DNA of 15,187 nt, from contig JAJJLU010004301.1 in assembly GCA_023807065.1 (NCBI GenBank), positions 1 to 15,187 on the forward strand. The letters run 5' to 3'. Below are positions 1 to 8,672 of the stretch, in pieces. Origin of the DNA: Isotricha intestinalis. Taxonomy: Eukaryota; Ciliophora; Litostomatea; Vestibuliferida; Isotrichidae. Made by a program: the position numbers and the translations under genes. Position 1 is the first letter of the stretch. Each line of letters begins with the position of its first letter. The notes below the pieces were generated by a model. That model saw nothing but the letters and a program-made list of their open reading frames with translations, had not been told where the DNA came from and made no database searches.

Positions 1-182
1 TTTAATGTTTTATAGACACACTAAATTCATTGTTTCTTTAAAGTGGTTTTCATCCATTTTATATATTATTTATTTTTTAGTTAGGATATATTAACTATTT
101 TTTTATTTATTCAATAATCTTAATTCATATAATCATTATTAATTGAAAAAAATCACTAATAATATTTAGAATTATTTATATT
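1..182. other. Intergenic AT-rich spacer, 3' flank of the 183-1163 gene
   Basis: The stretch is composed almost entirely of A and T with short T runs. I see no open frame, RNA gene or repeat of note. It lies downstream of the minus-strand gene that ends at 183, so it should contain that gene's 3' untranslated region and polyadenylation site. No signal can be singled out in this composition. Confidence 0.6.
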
Positions 183-1163
183 TTAATTATTTACAGATGA
201 TTCTTCAAATTTACCTTCAATATCTTTTCCACTTTGTAAAATATTAATATAAAAAAAGTGAAGTTCTTCAGGAGTTTCTATATTTTTTATAATAATATAT
301 TCATTTTCATTGCTTAAATTAGTATTTAAAGATTTAGTTTTTTTTTTAGTTAAAGTACTTTGAGATGTAGAAATAATATTTGTTTGTGATTGAATAGTTT
401 TTTCAAATTTATTTATAATCTTTTTATTATTTATATTTTTATTATGTTTATTTTTCGTATAGTTTTTCTGATTTATTATTTTTTTATATACACCATTATA
501 ATACATTTTAATATTATTTATTGTTGAAGGAATAACCACGGAATAATTTTCTGATGATAAACTATTATTTTGAGAAGAAAAAGTGGTTTTATTTCTTTTA
601 TATAATTCATTTTTTACTTTTGGTTTAAATTTATTTTGTTTATTTGAACTATTTGAATATTTTTTATTAAAAAAATTAGAAGAATAAGAATTATTACAAG
701 AAGTTATCATTTCATTTAAATTTCTTTTTCTTAAATTTTTTTCTTCTGAATTTTTCTTTCCAAAAAAATTAGTCATTGGGAATCCTGTATTATAAGAATT
801 ACCTTTCATATTTTTAATTTTATTTAGACTGGAAGTAAATTTAGAAAAAGAAGAAATTTTCGGAGAATTTGCAACAGAATTTGAATTTTTAGAATTATTT
901 TTTTTCTTATTCTTTTTTTTTTTGTTTGAATTTGTTGATTTAATATTACGATTTGTTGAATAACTTCTATAAATATCATTTAAAATTTTATTTGATTTAT
1001 TTATATAATTTGATACATTAAGAATTTGATTATTTCCAGTTGTGGTTAAAATTCTTTTTGTTTGAGAAATTAAATTAGGAATATTTAATTTTGTTCTTGA
1101 TAAAGGAGACATAAAAATTATGTTTTTTAATTTAAGGTTTTTTCTATTTATGTTTGTGGTCAT
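183..1163 (-). CDS. Low-complexity Asn/Lys/Ser-rich protein of unknown function
   Basis: This open frame of 326 codons starts at an ATG (complement of 1161-1163) and ends in TAA. I do not recognise a family. Most of the chain looks disordered: it is dominated by Asn, Lys, Ser and Thr, with a lysine cluster at residues 81-88 (KKKKNKKK) that could act as a nuclear or nucleolar localisation signal, and a second Lys-rich stretch at about 235-250. There are no cysteines arranged as zinc ligands beyond an isolated one, no signal peptide and no membrane segment. Only the last 35 or so residues have a balanced, fold-like composition (EYIIIKNIETPEELHFFYIN, then an acidic tail), and they may be a short conserved interaction motif. 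The gene is divergent from the aspartic-protease-like gene, with 653 bp between the start codons. That the frame is coding rests on its length in an AT-rich background where stops are frequent. The function is unknown. Confidence 0.7.
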   Translation of the reverse strand: MTTNINRKNLKLKNIIFMSPLSRTKLNIPNLISQTKRILTTTGNNQILNVSNYINKSNKILNDIYRSYSTNRNIKSTNSNKKKKNKKKNNSKNSNSVANSPKISSFSKFTSSLNKIKNMKGNSYNTGFPMTNFFGKKNSEEKNLRKRNLNEMITSCNNSYSSNFFNKKYSNSSNKQNKFKPKVKNELYKRNKTTFSSQNNSLSSENYSVVIPSTINNIKMYYNGVYKKIINQKNYTKNKHNKNINNKKIINKFEKTIQSQTNIISTSQSTLTKKKTKSLNTNLSNENEYIIIKNIETPEELHFFYINILQSGKDIEGKFEESSVNN

Positions 1164-1816
1164 TAAAAATTTATTTATATTATATAATTTTTAATTTATT
1201 AAAAATAATTAGTTTATGTTGAGAAAGTATTATTTTAAAATTATTTTCCAACCAAATTTAACCTAATAAATAATTTTAATATTCTTTTTCTTTACTGTTT
1301 CATTTTATAATTTTATCATAATTATCTATCAATATATTTAGAATATCTCACTAACAATATATAATCTATCTCAAAATTAATTATTTTTCTTCTATTATTA
1401 ATTACTCCTAAAATACTTTATGAATCAAGTAAAGTATTTAATTATTTTTCATTAATATTCGAAAATTAAAATAATCAAATTTATTCTTAAATAAATTGTT
1501 AATTTGGTTGAGATTTATCAACTTTATTTCATAAAAATCATGTAAAGGAAGTTTTCTTTTAGAGTGTAAAAGAGAATTTATCGTGCTATATTTTTTCAAA
1601 AGTAATTTTTGATATCTAGGAAAAAATATTAATTGTAAAAAAAATTGATAGGATCCTCAATGTTTGGATTATATTGTTTTCTTTCATAATATATGATTGA
1701 ATTAATTCATTATATTGAATTACTTATATTATTATTTAAATATAATAAAAAAATATATTGAAATTTTTAAAATATGAAAAAAATAAACCATAAAAAAAAT
1801 CAAAAATAAACATTTA
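1164..1816. other. Divergent intergenic region
   Basis: This 653-bp spacer separates two divergently transcribed genes, so it should carry both promoters. It is extremely AT-rich. The 80 bases before the start at 1817 are strongly A-rich, as expected for a 5' untranslated leader. A perfect 10-bp inverted repeat (1411-1420 with 1430-1439, 9-base loop) is present, but repeats of that size are expected by chance in this composition. No tRNA, snRNA or open frame is apparent. Confidence 0.55.
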
Positions 1817-3142
1817 ATGTTGAAATATTATCTATTTAATTTATATATATTGATTATCTTATATAATAAAAATAAAGGGGAAGATTCAATTAAATATCTA
1901 ATCCTTCCATTTAGAACTGAAATTCAAGAAATTACAAAAGATAACTATTTATCAATATATTATGATAATAAAATATTTATAGATATTGAAGTAGGAACTC
2001 CACCTCAAAAAATTCCAATTAATCTTAAATTTGAAAATTATCCTTTTTTTATAATAAGTTCTCAATCAGAAAATCTACCAAAAAAATATTTTAATGAAAC
2101 AAAATCATCATCTTATAAAAAAAATTCATCCAATCCATATAATATTTCACGTGAATTATTCTCAGAATGTTATTTTTCAAATGATACAGTTAATCTTAAT
2201 CAAAATATAATAAAAGAATTTAATTTTATTCTCGCTTCAAAAATGAATAATAAGGAAATTAATTGTTCGGGTCAAATTGGATTAAGATTAGGACCAACAA
2301 CTAAAGAAAGAAATGAAAAAACAGCAGATTATAATTTTATAAATTCACTTAAAAAAAATGGTAAAATTTCAGGATATGAATTTACTTTTATATACAAAAC
2401 TGAAAATGAAGGTGATTTAATAATTGGTTCAAGACTTGATGAAATTGATAAAAAAAATTATAATTTTAATAATTTTATCACAACAAAAGGAGCAGAACCA
2501 ACATATCCTACAAGATGGCAAATTACTTTTGATAATATTTATTTTAATAATTATTCTAATCAATCAATTCAAGTTGATCTTTATATTGAAAATGGTTTTA
2601 TGCAATGTCCTGATTATTTTTTCGATGCTTTTAAATTATCTTTTTTTGAAAATTATATAAAAAATAATATATGTACAATTAAAATACATTTTTATACAAG
2701 ATTTATTATTTGTGAGAAAGATTTTGATATTAATAATTTTGGAAATATTTCTTTTGAATTAAAAGATATTCAAAAAAATTTTACTTTTACTAATCAAAAT
2801 TTATTTTATGATATCAAAAATGTTGGAAAATTATTTATTTTTTCTAATAGGCAATTAAGTAATAATTGGAGATTTGGAAAACCTTTTTTTACTTCTTTTA
2901 ATATTACTTTTAATAAAGATAGGAAAATAATAGGTTTATATAAAAAGTTAGGAGAAAATGATGAACAAAATTTAAGGTTGTTCAATATAATTTCATTAAT
3001 TATATGCCTAATGACATCAATTTTTGTTTGTGGATTACTTATTTATATTGCGTTTTTTAGAGCTAATAAACAATCAAAGTTAAGAGCTCAAGAATTACAG
3101 GAAGATGATGTTTATATGGAAAATTTATTAAATAAAAAATAA
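1817..3142 (+). CDS. Membrane-anchored pepsin-fold (peptidase A1-like) protein, predicted catalytically inactive
   Basis: A 441-residue type I membrane protein. Residues 1-21 are a hydrophobic signal peptide. A pepsin-like luminal domain covers about 50-375: the family motif VGTPPQ is at 59-64, a typical SSSYKKNSS segment is near 98-106, the inter-lobe GDLIIGS and WQITFDNIYF segments follow, and FGKPFFTSFNITF with a closing KIIGLYK marks the C-terminal lobe. One transmembrane helix spans about 391-414, followed by a 27-residue charged cytoplasmic tail. Aligning from VGTPPQ without gaps, the first catalytic Asp-Thr-Gly falls on Lys71-Phe72-Glu73. At the second site Asp-Thr-Gly reads Glu258-Asn259-Gly260. 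Aspartic peptidases need both Asp residues, so I infer a non-proteolytic binding protein. Ten N-glycosylation sequons support a secretory or surface location. The start is an ATG preceded by A-rich sequence. The gene is convergent with the methyltransferase gene, 218 bp away. Confidence 0.9.
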   Translation: MLKYYLFNLYILIILYNKNKGEDSIKYLILPFRTEIQEITKDNYLSIYYDNKIFIDIEVGTPPQKIPINLKFENYPFFIISSQSENLPKKYFNETKSSSYKKNSSNPYNISRELFSECYFSNDTVNLNQNIIKEFNFILASKMNNKEINCSGQIGLRLGPTTKERNEKTADYNFINSLKKNGKISGYEFTFIYKTENEGDLIIGSRLDEIDKKNYNFNNFITTKGAEPTYPTRWQITFDNIYFNNYSNQSIQVDLYIENGFMQCPDYFFDAFKLSFFENYIKNNICTIKIHFYTRFIICEKDFDINNFGNISFELKDIQKNFTFTNQNLFYDIKNVGKLFIFSNRQLSNNWRFGKPFFTSFNITFNKDRKIIGLYKKLGENDEQNLRLFNIISLIICLMTSIFVCGLLIYIAFFRANKQSKLRAQELQEDDVYMENLLNKK

Positions 3143-3360
3143 TTTAAATTTAAGTTTTTTTAATTTATTAAATCTTTGTTTTAGAAATAAATATATATAT
3201 AATGTAATTTATTTCCTATTCATTATTCAAATTAATTCATCAATTATCTTTTTAAAACAATATAAAAAAAACAAATTCCCTAAAACAATTATTAAAAAAT
3301 TAAAAGTTAATTAACCTTATTTCCAAAAAATCTATAAAAATAATTAAAGGATAATAATAA
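3143..3360. other. Convergent intergenic spacer (shared 3' flanks)
   Basis: This 218-bp AT-rich gap lies between two convergent genes and must hold both 3' ends. AATAAA-like strings occur, but they are expected at random in this composition. No further structure is seen. Confidence 0.55.
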
Positions 3361-5184
3361 TTACATCATTAAATGAGTAAAAGTATGATAAGGCTTATGA
3401 GAATTAGCACCTTTAAATTTTAAAGTATCTCTGTCATGATAACATTGTTCACATAAATTAAAATCAGTACAATATTCACATTTATATCTAATATTTTCAA
3501 TAGGATATTTCTCACATCCTATACATTTAACAACTTTACTAAATTTTGTTTCAGGCATAATTCTAATAATTAATCTATGATCTGAATCTTGTCCAAAATG
3601 TAAATTATCTTTATACTCTGAATTAAAATAACAATTTTGACATAAATATTTTTTACATTTTTTACATTCAAAGCAAGTTCCAATTATTGGTTTTTGAAAA
3701 CAATATTTACAAACACAATCATAATGAATTGCAAAGCCACTTGCTAATTCAGGTATTTCAATTGCTTCAAATTTATGTTCATTATTAAAATGACTTTTCT
3801 CATCTATAATTTTATCAAAACAATTTTGACATAAATCAAAACCTTCACAATTTAAACAAGAAAATCTAATTCCATAAATTGGTTCTTTATTACATATATT
3901 ACATGAATAAAAATCATGATGAATTTCATCACTAACATTATTGTTTAATTCAAAATAATTTTCTTTATTTTCTAATAAATCACAAAAACATTTTTCACAT
4001 AAATCATAATTTCCTTTGATTCTGCTTTTATAAACTTTATTTCCAACAGGAATAATGAAATTACAATTATTACAATTAATAGTATTATTCCATTGAAGAA
4101 AATCTTCTCCTATTTGATTACCTAAACTTAACCAACCATCTCTTAAATTATTATTTCTAGCAAATAATTCAATTTTTTTACTTCCAGGAACCATTTTTTC
4201 AATCATTTCATAAATTTCTTTAGGTTTTTCACTTTTATTATTAACTTCACTTATAATAACATTTTGACAAACTTTAGAATAATAATCAAAATGTTCTCCA
4301 GACTTACATTTATATCCAACTAAACAAATTTCATAAGAATGTTTAAAATAATAACCTAAAGAAGAAAATAAATTATTGTTTTTTCCTTTAATCCAAATTA
4401 TTTGTTCAATTACTTCATAACCCCATTTATTAAGGCAAATATAACCAAAATCTAAAATAGAATTTAAAATCCAAAGAAAGCAAAAACCTTTTTCAGATAA
4501 ATTTTCAACTTTTAAACTTAATATATCATTATTTGAAAGAGTATCATAATTTAATGAAAATCTCGAATTTGAAAACATAAATGAACCTTGATTTCTTTGT
4601 CCTCCTTTTATTCTCCATGGAGGATCTAACATTACTACATCAAAAAATCCTATTCTTTTTGTTAATAAATCAAAATTAAAATATCTTAAATCACAATTTA
4701 TGAAAGTGTCTGTTTTTAATCTTGATTTTTTTTCTTTATTTTCTTCTTCATTTATTAATTTTTCTCTTTGACTTTTTTCGTATTTATATATTTCATTTGG
4801 GAATTTTTCTCTAAAAGAATTAGATAAATTTGAAAAATTTTTTGATTTTTTAGAATTTAAATTTTCTTTTTCTAAAAACTGATCTGTTGATTTTGTTGTT
4901 GAGGATTGAAAATTATTTTGATTTACAGATATTTTTTCATTTGATTCTTCTTCTTCAAATAATATTCTAATTATTGAATTTGGATTTTTTTTTTGTTTTT
5001 TTTTTTGAGATTTGAAATTAGTTCTCGTTCTCTTTTCATTCAACAATTTCAAATTCAAATCTTTTTCAAAATAGTTTGGAATTTTTTTTTGTGTTCTTAG
5101 ATTCATTTTTGATTTTTGAGTTTCCTCATTTTTTATTTCACAACCAGAGTTATTTTTTTTTTCTGTTTCATTAAGATTCTCCAT
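3361..5184 (-). CDS. MT-A70 (METTL3/MTA1-type) adenine N6-methyltransferase with four C-terminal ZZ-type zinc fingers
   Basis: A 607-residue protein predicted to transfer a methyl group from S-adenosylmethionine to adenine N6 in RNA or DNA. Residues 1-155 are disordered and Lys/Asn/Ser-rich, with basic clusters around 50-70 that may be a nuclear signal. The MT-A70 domain spans about 160-358: INCDLRYFNFDLL at 162-174, catalytic DPPW at 187-190, FLWILN and the LNKWGYEVIEQIIWIKGKNN core, HSYEICLVGYK, EKPKEIYEMIEKMVPGSKK, then ELFAR at 339-343 and WLSLGNQ at 351-357. DPPW and ELFAR are intact, so it should be the catalytic subunit type rather than the METTL14 type. The remainder carries zinc modules: a degenerate one (Cys371, 374, 396, 399) and three full ZZ fingers (428-470, about 492-536, 554-604). 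ZZ fingers in other proteins bind histone H3 tails, SUMO or degron peptides. ATG at 5184 is the first in-frame ATG after the TAA at 5206-5208. No CCCH fingers, as found in METTL3, are visible. Confidence 0.93.
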   Translation of the reverse strand: MENLNETEKKNNSGCEIKNEETQKSKMNLRTQKKIPNYFEKDLNLKLLNEKRTRTNFKSQKKKQKKNPNSIIRILFEEEESNEKISVNQNNFQSSTTKSTDQFLEKENLNSKKSKNFSNLSNSFREKFPNEIYKYEKSQREKLINEEENKEKKSRLKTDTFINCDLRYFNFDLLTKRIGFFDVVMLDPPWRIKGGQRNQGSFMFSNSRFSLNYDTLSNNDILSLKVENLSEKGFCFLWILNSILDFGYICLNKWGYEVIEQIIWIKGKNNNLFSSLGYYFKHSYEICLVGYKCKSGEHFDYYSKVCQNVIISEVNNKSEKPKEIYEMIEKMVPGSKKIELFARNNNLRDGWLSLGNQIGEDFLQWNNTINCNNCNFIIPVGNKVYKSRIKGNYDLCEKCFCDLLENKENYFELNNNVSDEIHHDFYSCNICNKEPIYGIRFSCLNCEGFDLCQNCFDKIIDEKSHFNNEHKFEAIEIPELASGFAIHYDCVCKYCFQKPIIGTCFECKKCKKYLCQNCYFNSEYKDNLHFGQDSDHRLIIRIMPETKFSKVVKCIGCEKYPIENIRYKCEYCTDFNLCEQCYHDRDTLKFKGANSHKPYHTFTHLMM

Positions 5185-6465
5185 CAATGAAAATTCAATG
5201 ATTAATTAAACAAAAAAATTAAAACAAAAGATTTTAATTAAATTCATAAACTTTTTTTTGATGGATTTCATAATAATTTTAAAGAGTTTTTTATCAATAA
5301 CTTGTTTTTTCAGTGATAAATAATTCTCATTACATTATAATCTACTTTAAAAAGTGAAATTCAAAAGAAAATTAATTATTGTATAATTTTATTAGAATAT
5401 ATGAATATAATATTAAGACAAATTTAAGATGTATATGTATGAATAATAAATTAATAAAAAATTTAAAAATTTTCAAAGCTTTTAAATGTAATAAAAGAAA
5501 TTCTTTCTGTTTATGTTTTAGTACTATTTTAAGAGATAAAGTTAGAGTTATTAAATTTGAATATAGAGAAATAAAATAGATAAAAGATAATTATTTTTTT
5601 TTATTTATTTTCTCATTTTTCTTTAGACATATTTTTTATTTGGTATTTTATATTATAAGTTAATTGATTAAATTTTTTGTATAAAGTTTTTTCTTTTTTA
5701 TTTCAAAAATCAATGTCAAAAAATGAATTTTCTTACAGAATTATTATTTAGAAAAATAGGTTTGTCTTTTTAATCTTTTACCCTTAAAATCATAAATAAT
5801 AAATTGAAAAATGTAATAAAAATAATTAATAAAAAGAAAAATAAAAAATAAAATAAATATCACTTAAAATAAGTTAAGTAATTATTTAGGAAAAATGTTT
5901 GAAGATATAAAATATAATTTGAAATTTAAAAATTAAAATATCATGACTGAATAAAATCATCTTAAAAAATTGAAAACAAAGTTAAAACTCTCAATCAAAC
6001 ATTAAAAAACAGAAAATTAAAATAAAAACAAATAATTAACCATTTATTACAAAGATTTGAAATGATAGCCAAAAAATAGTATTCTTTCAATTTTCGTTTT
6101 TTAACCAATAATCTTCTTTCCTAAATTAGTCAAAACCAAAGAAACTTTAATCTTCCCTTTAAATTATATATTTTCCTCCTCACAGATTTTTAAAATCAAA
6201 ATTCCAGAAAAATATATAAAAAAACACTTATATATTATAATTTTAAAGACTTTAATATCCTAAATTTAAATAACTATCATCTTCATCATCATTGAAGGAT
6301 ACTATTATATTTTCTTTCTATACATTTCTTTTCACATAAAATTTTGGAAAAAAAATTGGAACTTCTATAATTAACAATCAAATAAAAATTTAAGATAAAA
6401 TAAAGTAAATGTAAAAAATATTAATTTTTTAAACAAAAACTCCTTTTAAAAAAACAAAAAAAAAA
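5185..6465. other. Divergent intergenic region
   Basis: This spacer of about 1.3 kb lies between the methyltransferase gene (minus) and the 265-residue gene (plus), and should carry both promoters. It is made of A/T tracts. The last 25 bases before the ATG at 6466 are a nearly pure A leader, broken by single C residues. A stretch at about 5379-5579 is free of stops in one frame, but its first codon is TTG and it shows no domain, so I do not call it. No tRNA, rRNA or repeat array is seen. Confidence 0.55.
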
Positions 6466-7263
6466 ATGGAATTGGAAGTTGTTCCTCAAAAAAACTATAC
6501 ATACAATGACGGAGTTCCAGCTTATAAAAGTGGTGAATGGCCAGGAATTCGTTCAAGTCACTGGAAAGGTTCAAAACTAATATTAAAGCCAATAAGAATA
6601 AAAAATTCAGAAAATGAAAAACCAAGAATAAAACATGTGGATGTAAAGCCATCTCCAGAATTTCAATTTAGACCAGCAAAAAAAATTTTACCTCCTTTTT
6701 CTTCAGATTTAAAAATATCAAAAGCAGGAAAAAGATATATAGAACCTCATTATACAGAACCAAAAATATATATGAAAAATATTTCAATGAGACCACCAGA
6801 ACAAATTGGAATTGGAAAAGAAATTCCTTTATTTCAATCAATGAAACATGGATATAAATTTGATGAAACTAAAGATTTTTTGGTTGAAGATTTAATGACT
6901 AGAAAAGGGAGAATTTTAAGTTTGAGTCAACAAAGAAATTTTTTTGATATTTATAATCCTGGAGATAAAATTTATAATTCTGTTGAATATTCTCCTGATT
7001 TTTTTAAAATGGAAGGTATTGTTGTTGGAAGTACACATAAAGTTAGATTAAAAAAAACTGTTAAAAAAGGTGATGATAATTTTTATGCTACATTAGATTT
7101 AAATGTTAAAACTTTGGATCCTAATAAATTTTGGAATAATAAATGTATTTTTAATGAAAGAAAAAGTGATGAAGGATATGTTCAAGGTTTGTTAAATTTT
7201 GATGAAAATATTCTTGGATTAAAAAAAAAGAAAGATGAACCTAAAGGTAATGTTAAAAAATAA
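6466..7263 (+). CDS. Conserved-looking basic protein of unknown function, 265 residues
   Basis: An open frame from ATG to TAA encoding 265 residues. Unlike its neighbours it has little low complexity. It is rich in Pro, Lys, Tyr and Gly, with aromatic-containing stretches (NDGVPAYKSGEWPGIRSSHW at 14-33, RPAKKILPPFSSDLKISKAG at 69-88, YIEPHYTEPKIYM at 91-103) that look like conserved linear segments. Only the C-terminal end (253-265) is a simple Lys-rich tail. There is no signal peptide, membrane helix, zinc ligand set or nucleotide-binding motif, and only one cysteine (Cys227). Such extended, Pro/Tyr/Trp-containing basic chains are common among structural proteins that pack along other polymers (for example microtubule-associated or cortical proteins), but this is a guess from composition. 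I do not recognise a family. It lies 1.4 kb upstream of the RNF213-like gene in the same orientation. Confidence 0.85.
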   Translation: MELEVVPQKNYTYNDGVPAYKSGEWPGIRSSHWKGSKLILKPIRIKNSENEKPRIKHVDVKPSPEFQFRPAKKILPPFSSDLKISKAGKRYIEPHYTEPKIYMKNISMRPPEQIGIGKEIPLFQSMKHGYKFDETKDFLVEDLMTRKGRILSLSQQRNFFDIYNPGDKIYNSVEYSPDFFKMEGIVVGSTHKVRLKKTVKKGDDNFYATLDLNVKTLDPNKFWNNKCIFNERKSDEGYVQGLLNFDENILGLKKKKDEPKGNVKK

Positions 7264-7618
7264 ATATTTATATTTATATATTTTTTATTTTAGGAAATTG
7301 ATTTTTTACTATTTTTTTGTATTCATTAAAAATAACTTGTTTTAATTTCATCATACTATTTAATTAAATTTATCTTATTCTAAATATCAAAAACAAATTA
7401 ATTTTAAGTTCTACAAATTTTGATTTTTCTTTTAACTCGAAAATTTTAAAATATTTTTATTTATTTCTTCATTTTTTATATTTTCTTTTTTAATTTGGTT
7501 ATTCCTAAATAAATATCCTTTCTTTCTTATTTTTTATTTTTAATATTTAAATTCTTTAGTTTTTTCTTTTTTAATTCAACAATATTCATTCTTTTTTTCT
7601 TTTTTTAATCTAGAATTG

Positions 7619-7630
7619 TTAGGGTTAGGA
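7619..7630 (+). repeat. Short telomere-like string, TTAGGG followed by TTAGGA
   Basis: TTAGGGTTAGGA stands out as a G-containing string in a spacer that is otherwise almost all A and T. TTAGGG is the telomere unit of animals and many fungi. One perfect and one imperfect unit is too little to call an interstitial telomere. It could equally be a binding site for a TTAGGG-type factor, or chance. Confidence 0.3.
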
Positions 7631-8354
7631 TTTCCTCATTTATTTTTTTCTTTTTCTTTATGAATAATCTAGTTTTCAAAATAATGTTGTGACTAAACAA
7701 TTATTTTAAAAAAAAAAAGCGAAAAATAAAAACACTATTTATTTTTAAGATGATTAAAAGCTATATTATTAATCATTTTTCTCCAAAAAAAAAAATTTTA
7801 AAACCTTTCTAAAAAATAGACATTATTATAATCATCATAATTTTCTTAATTATGTTATAATCATTTTTTGGGGAATTATTAATCACAAGCAATGAATTTC
7901 ATTTTTTCCAAATAAATTAAGAAGATTAAGTAGTTATATTATTATTTTTATAATATAGAGTTGTTATTATAAAAGAATATATAATAAAATTATATTAATT
8001 CTCTTTATAATGAATATTTACCTTTTTTCAACTATTTTTTTCATATTTTTTTTCTTGAAATAATTGAATGTTTTCCTTTCTATTTAAGATTTTCTTGTTG
8101 TTCAGTTTTATTCTTTTTATCTATTTTTGCTGAATTTTTTTTATTCATTATTTCTAAAATAGGAGATTAATATTTATATATTTGACCTTTTTAGATGAAT
8201 TAAATATTTTTTGATATTAATGCTAAGCTTTTTAATTGTTATTTTTTTTATATCTATTTTTTAATTGTAAAATATTTGAATTTGTAGAAAAAAGAATCAA
8301 ATAACAAATGGTAAAATTATTTGAAATTAAAAAAATTAATGAATATATATCTTC

Positions 8355-8446
8355 ATTTTAATTTGAAATTTTAAACAATTAATGTTTTATATTGAAAAAA
8401 AGTTATTGTTTTATATTTATATTTTTATATTATTTCAAATTAAAAT
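8355..8446. repeat. 15-bp perfect inverted repeat with 62-base spacer
   Basis: The arm 8355-8369 (ATTTTAATTTGAAAT) is the exact reverse complement of 8432-8446. It lies 226 to 318 bases upstream of the RNF213-like start codon. A related direct copy of ATTTGAAATT occurs at 8319-8328. Arms this long are only mildly unexpected in DNA of this composition, so a promoter element or cruciform is a tentative reading. Confidence 0.35.
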
Positions 8447-8672
8447 CCAAAAATATTAATTATAGTTAAGTATTATTTATAAATATTATTTGAATTTTGT
8501 TGATTTTACTGTATATTTTTTTCAATTTTTGAAAGATTTGAAATATTAAGAATGAAAAATAAAAAAATTATATTACAAAAGAAGAAATATTATCCAAATA
8601 CTTTCTTAAATGAATTAATATTATTAATATAAAATCATTAATTAATTATTCTTTATTAATCTCATTGTAAAA

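Larger units (their letters stand above)
7264..8672. other. Long intergenic region between the 265-residue gene and the RNF213-like gene
   Basis: This spacer of 1.4 kb contains the 3' flank of the upstream gene and the promoter and leader of the RNF213-like gene. The first 400 bases are T-rich on the plus strand, with many T runs. It contains a short telomere-like string (7619-7630), an 11-A run (7708-7718) and a 15-bp inverted repeat (8355-8369 with 8432-8446). I see no open frame with coding character and no RNA gene. Confidence 0.55.

Noticed and set aside
1411..1439. Perfect 10-bp hairpin (9-base loop) as a regulatory element or small RNA
   Set aside because: Inverted repeats of this length are expected several times in 15 kb of DNA this AT-rich.
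2424..2660. Open stretch overlapping the pepsin-fold gene in another frame
   Set aside because: It is a shadow of the real gene: Ile/Leu-rich composition from AT-rich codons read out of frame. The same holds for open stretches at 6446-6652, 11120-11380 and 14489-14701 on the minus strand.
3361..5187. Start of the methyltransferase at 5187
   Set aside because: The codon at 5187-5185 is TTG. The adjacent ATG at 5184 is the proper eukaryotic start.
5379..5579. Possible small gene of 66 codons, plus strand
   Set aside because: It opens with TTG rather than ATG (the first in-frame ATG is about 20 codons in). It has no recognisable domain and lies in a spacer where stop-free runs of this size can arise by chance.
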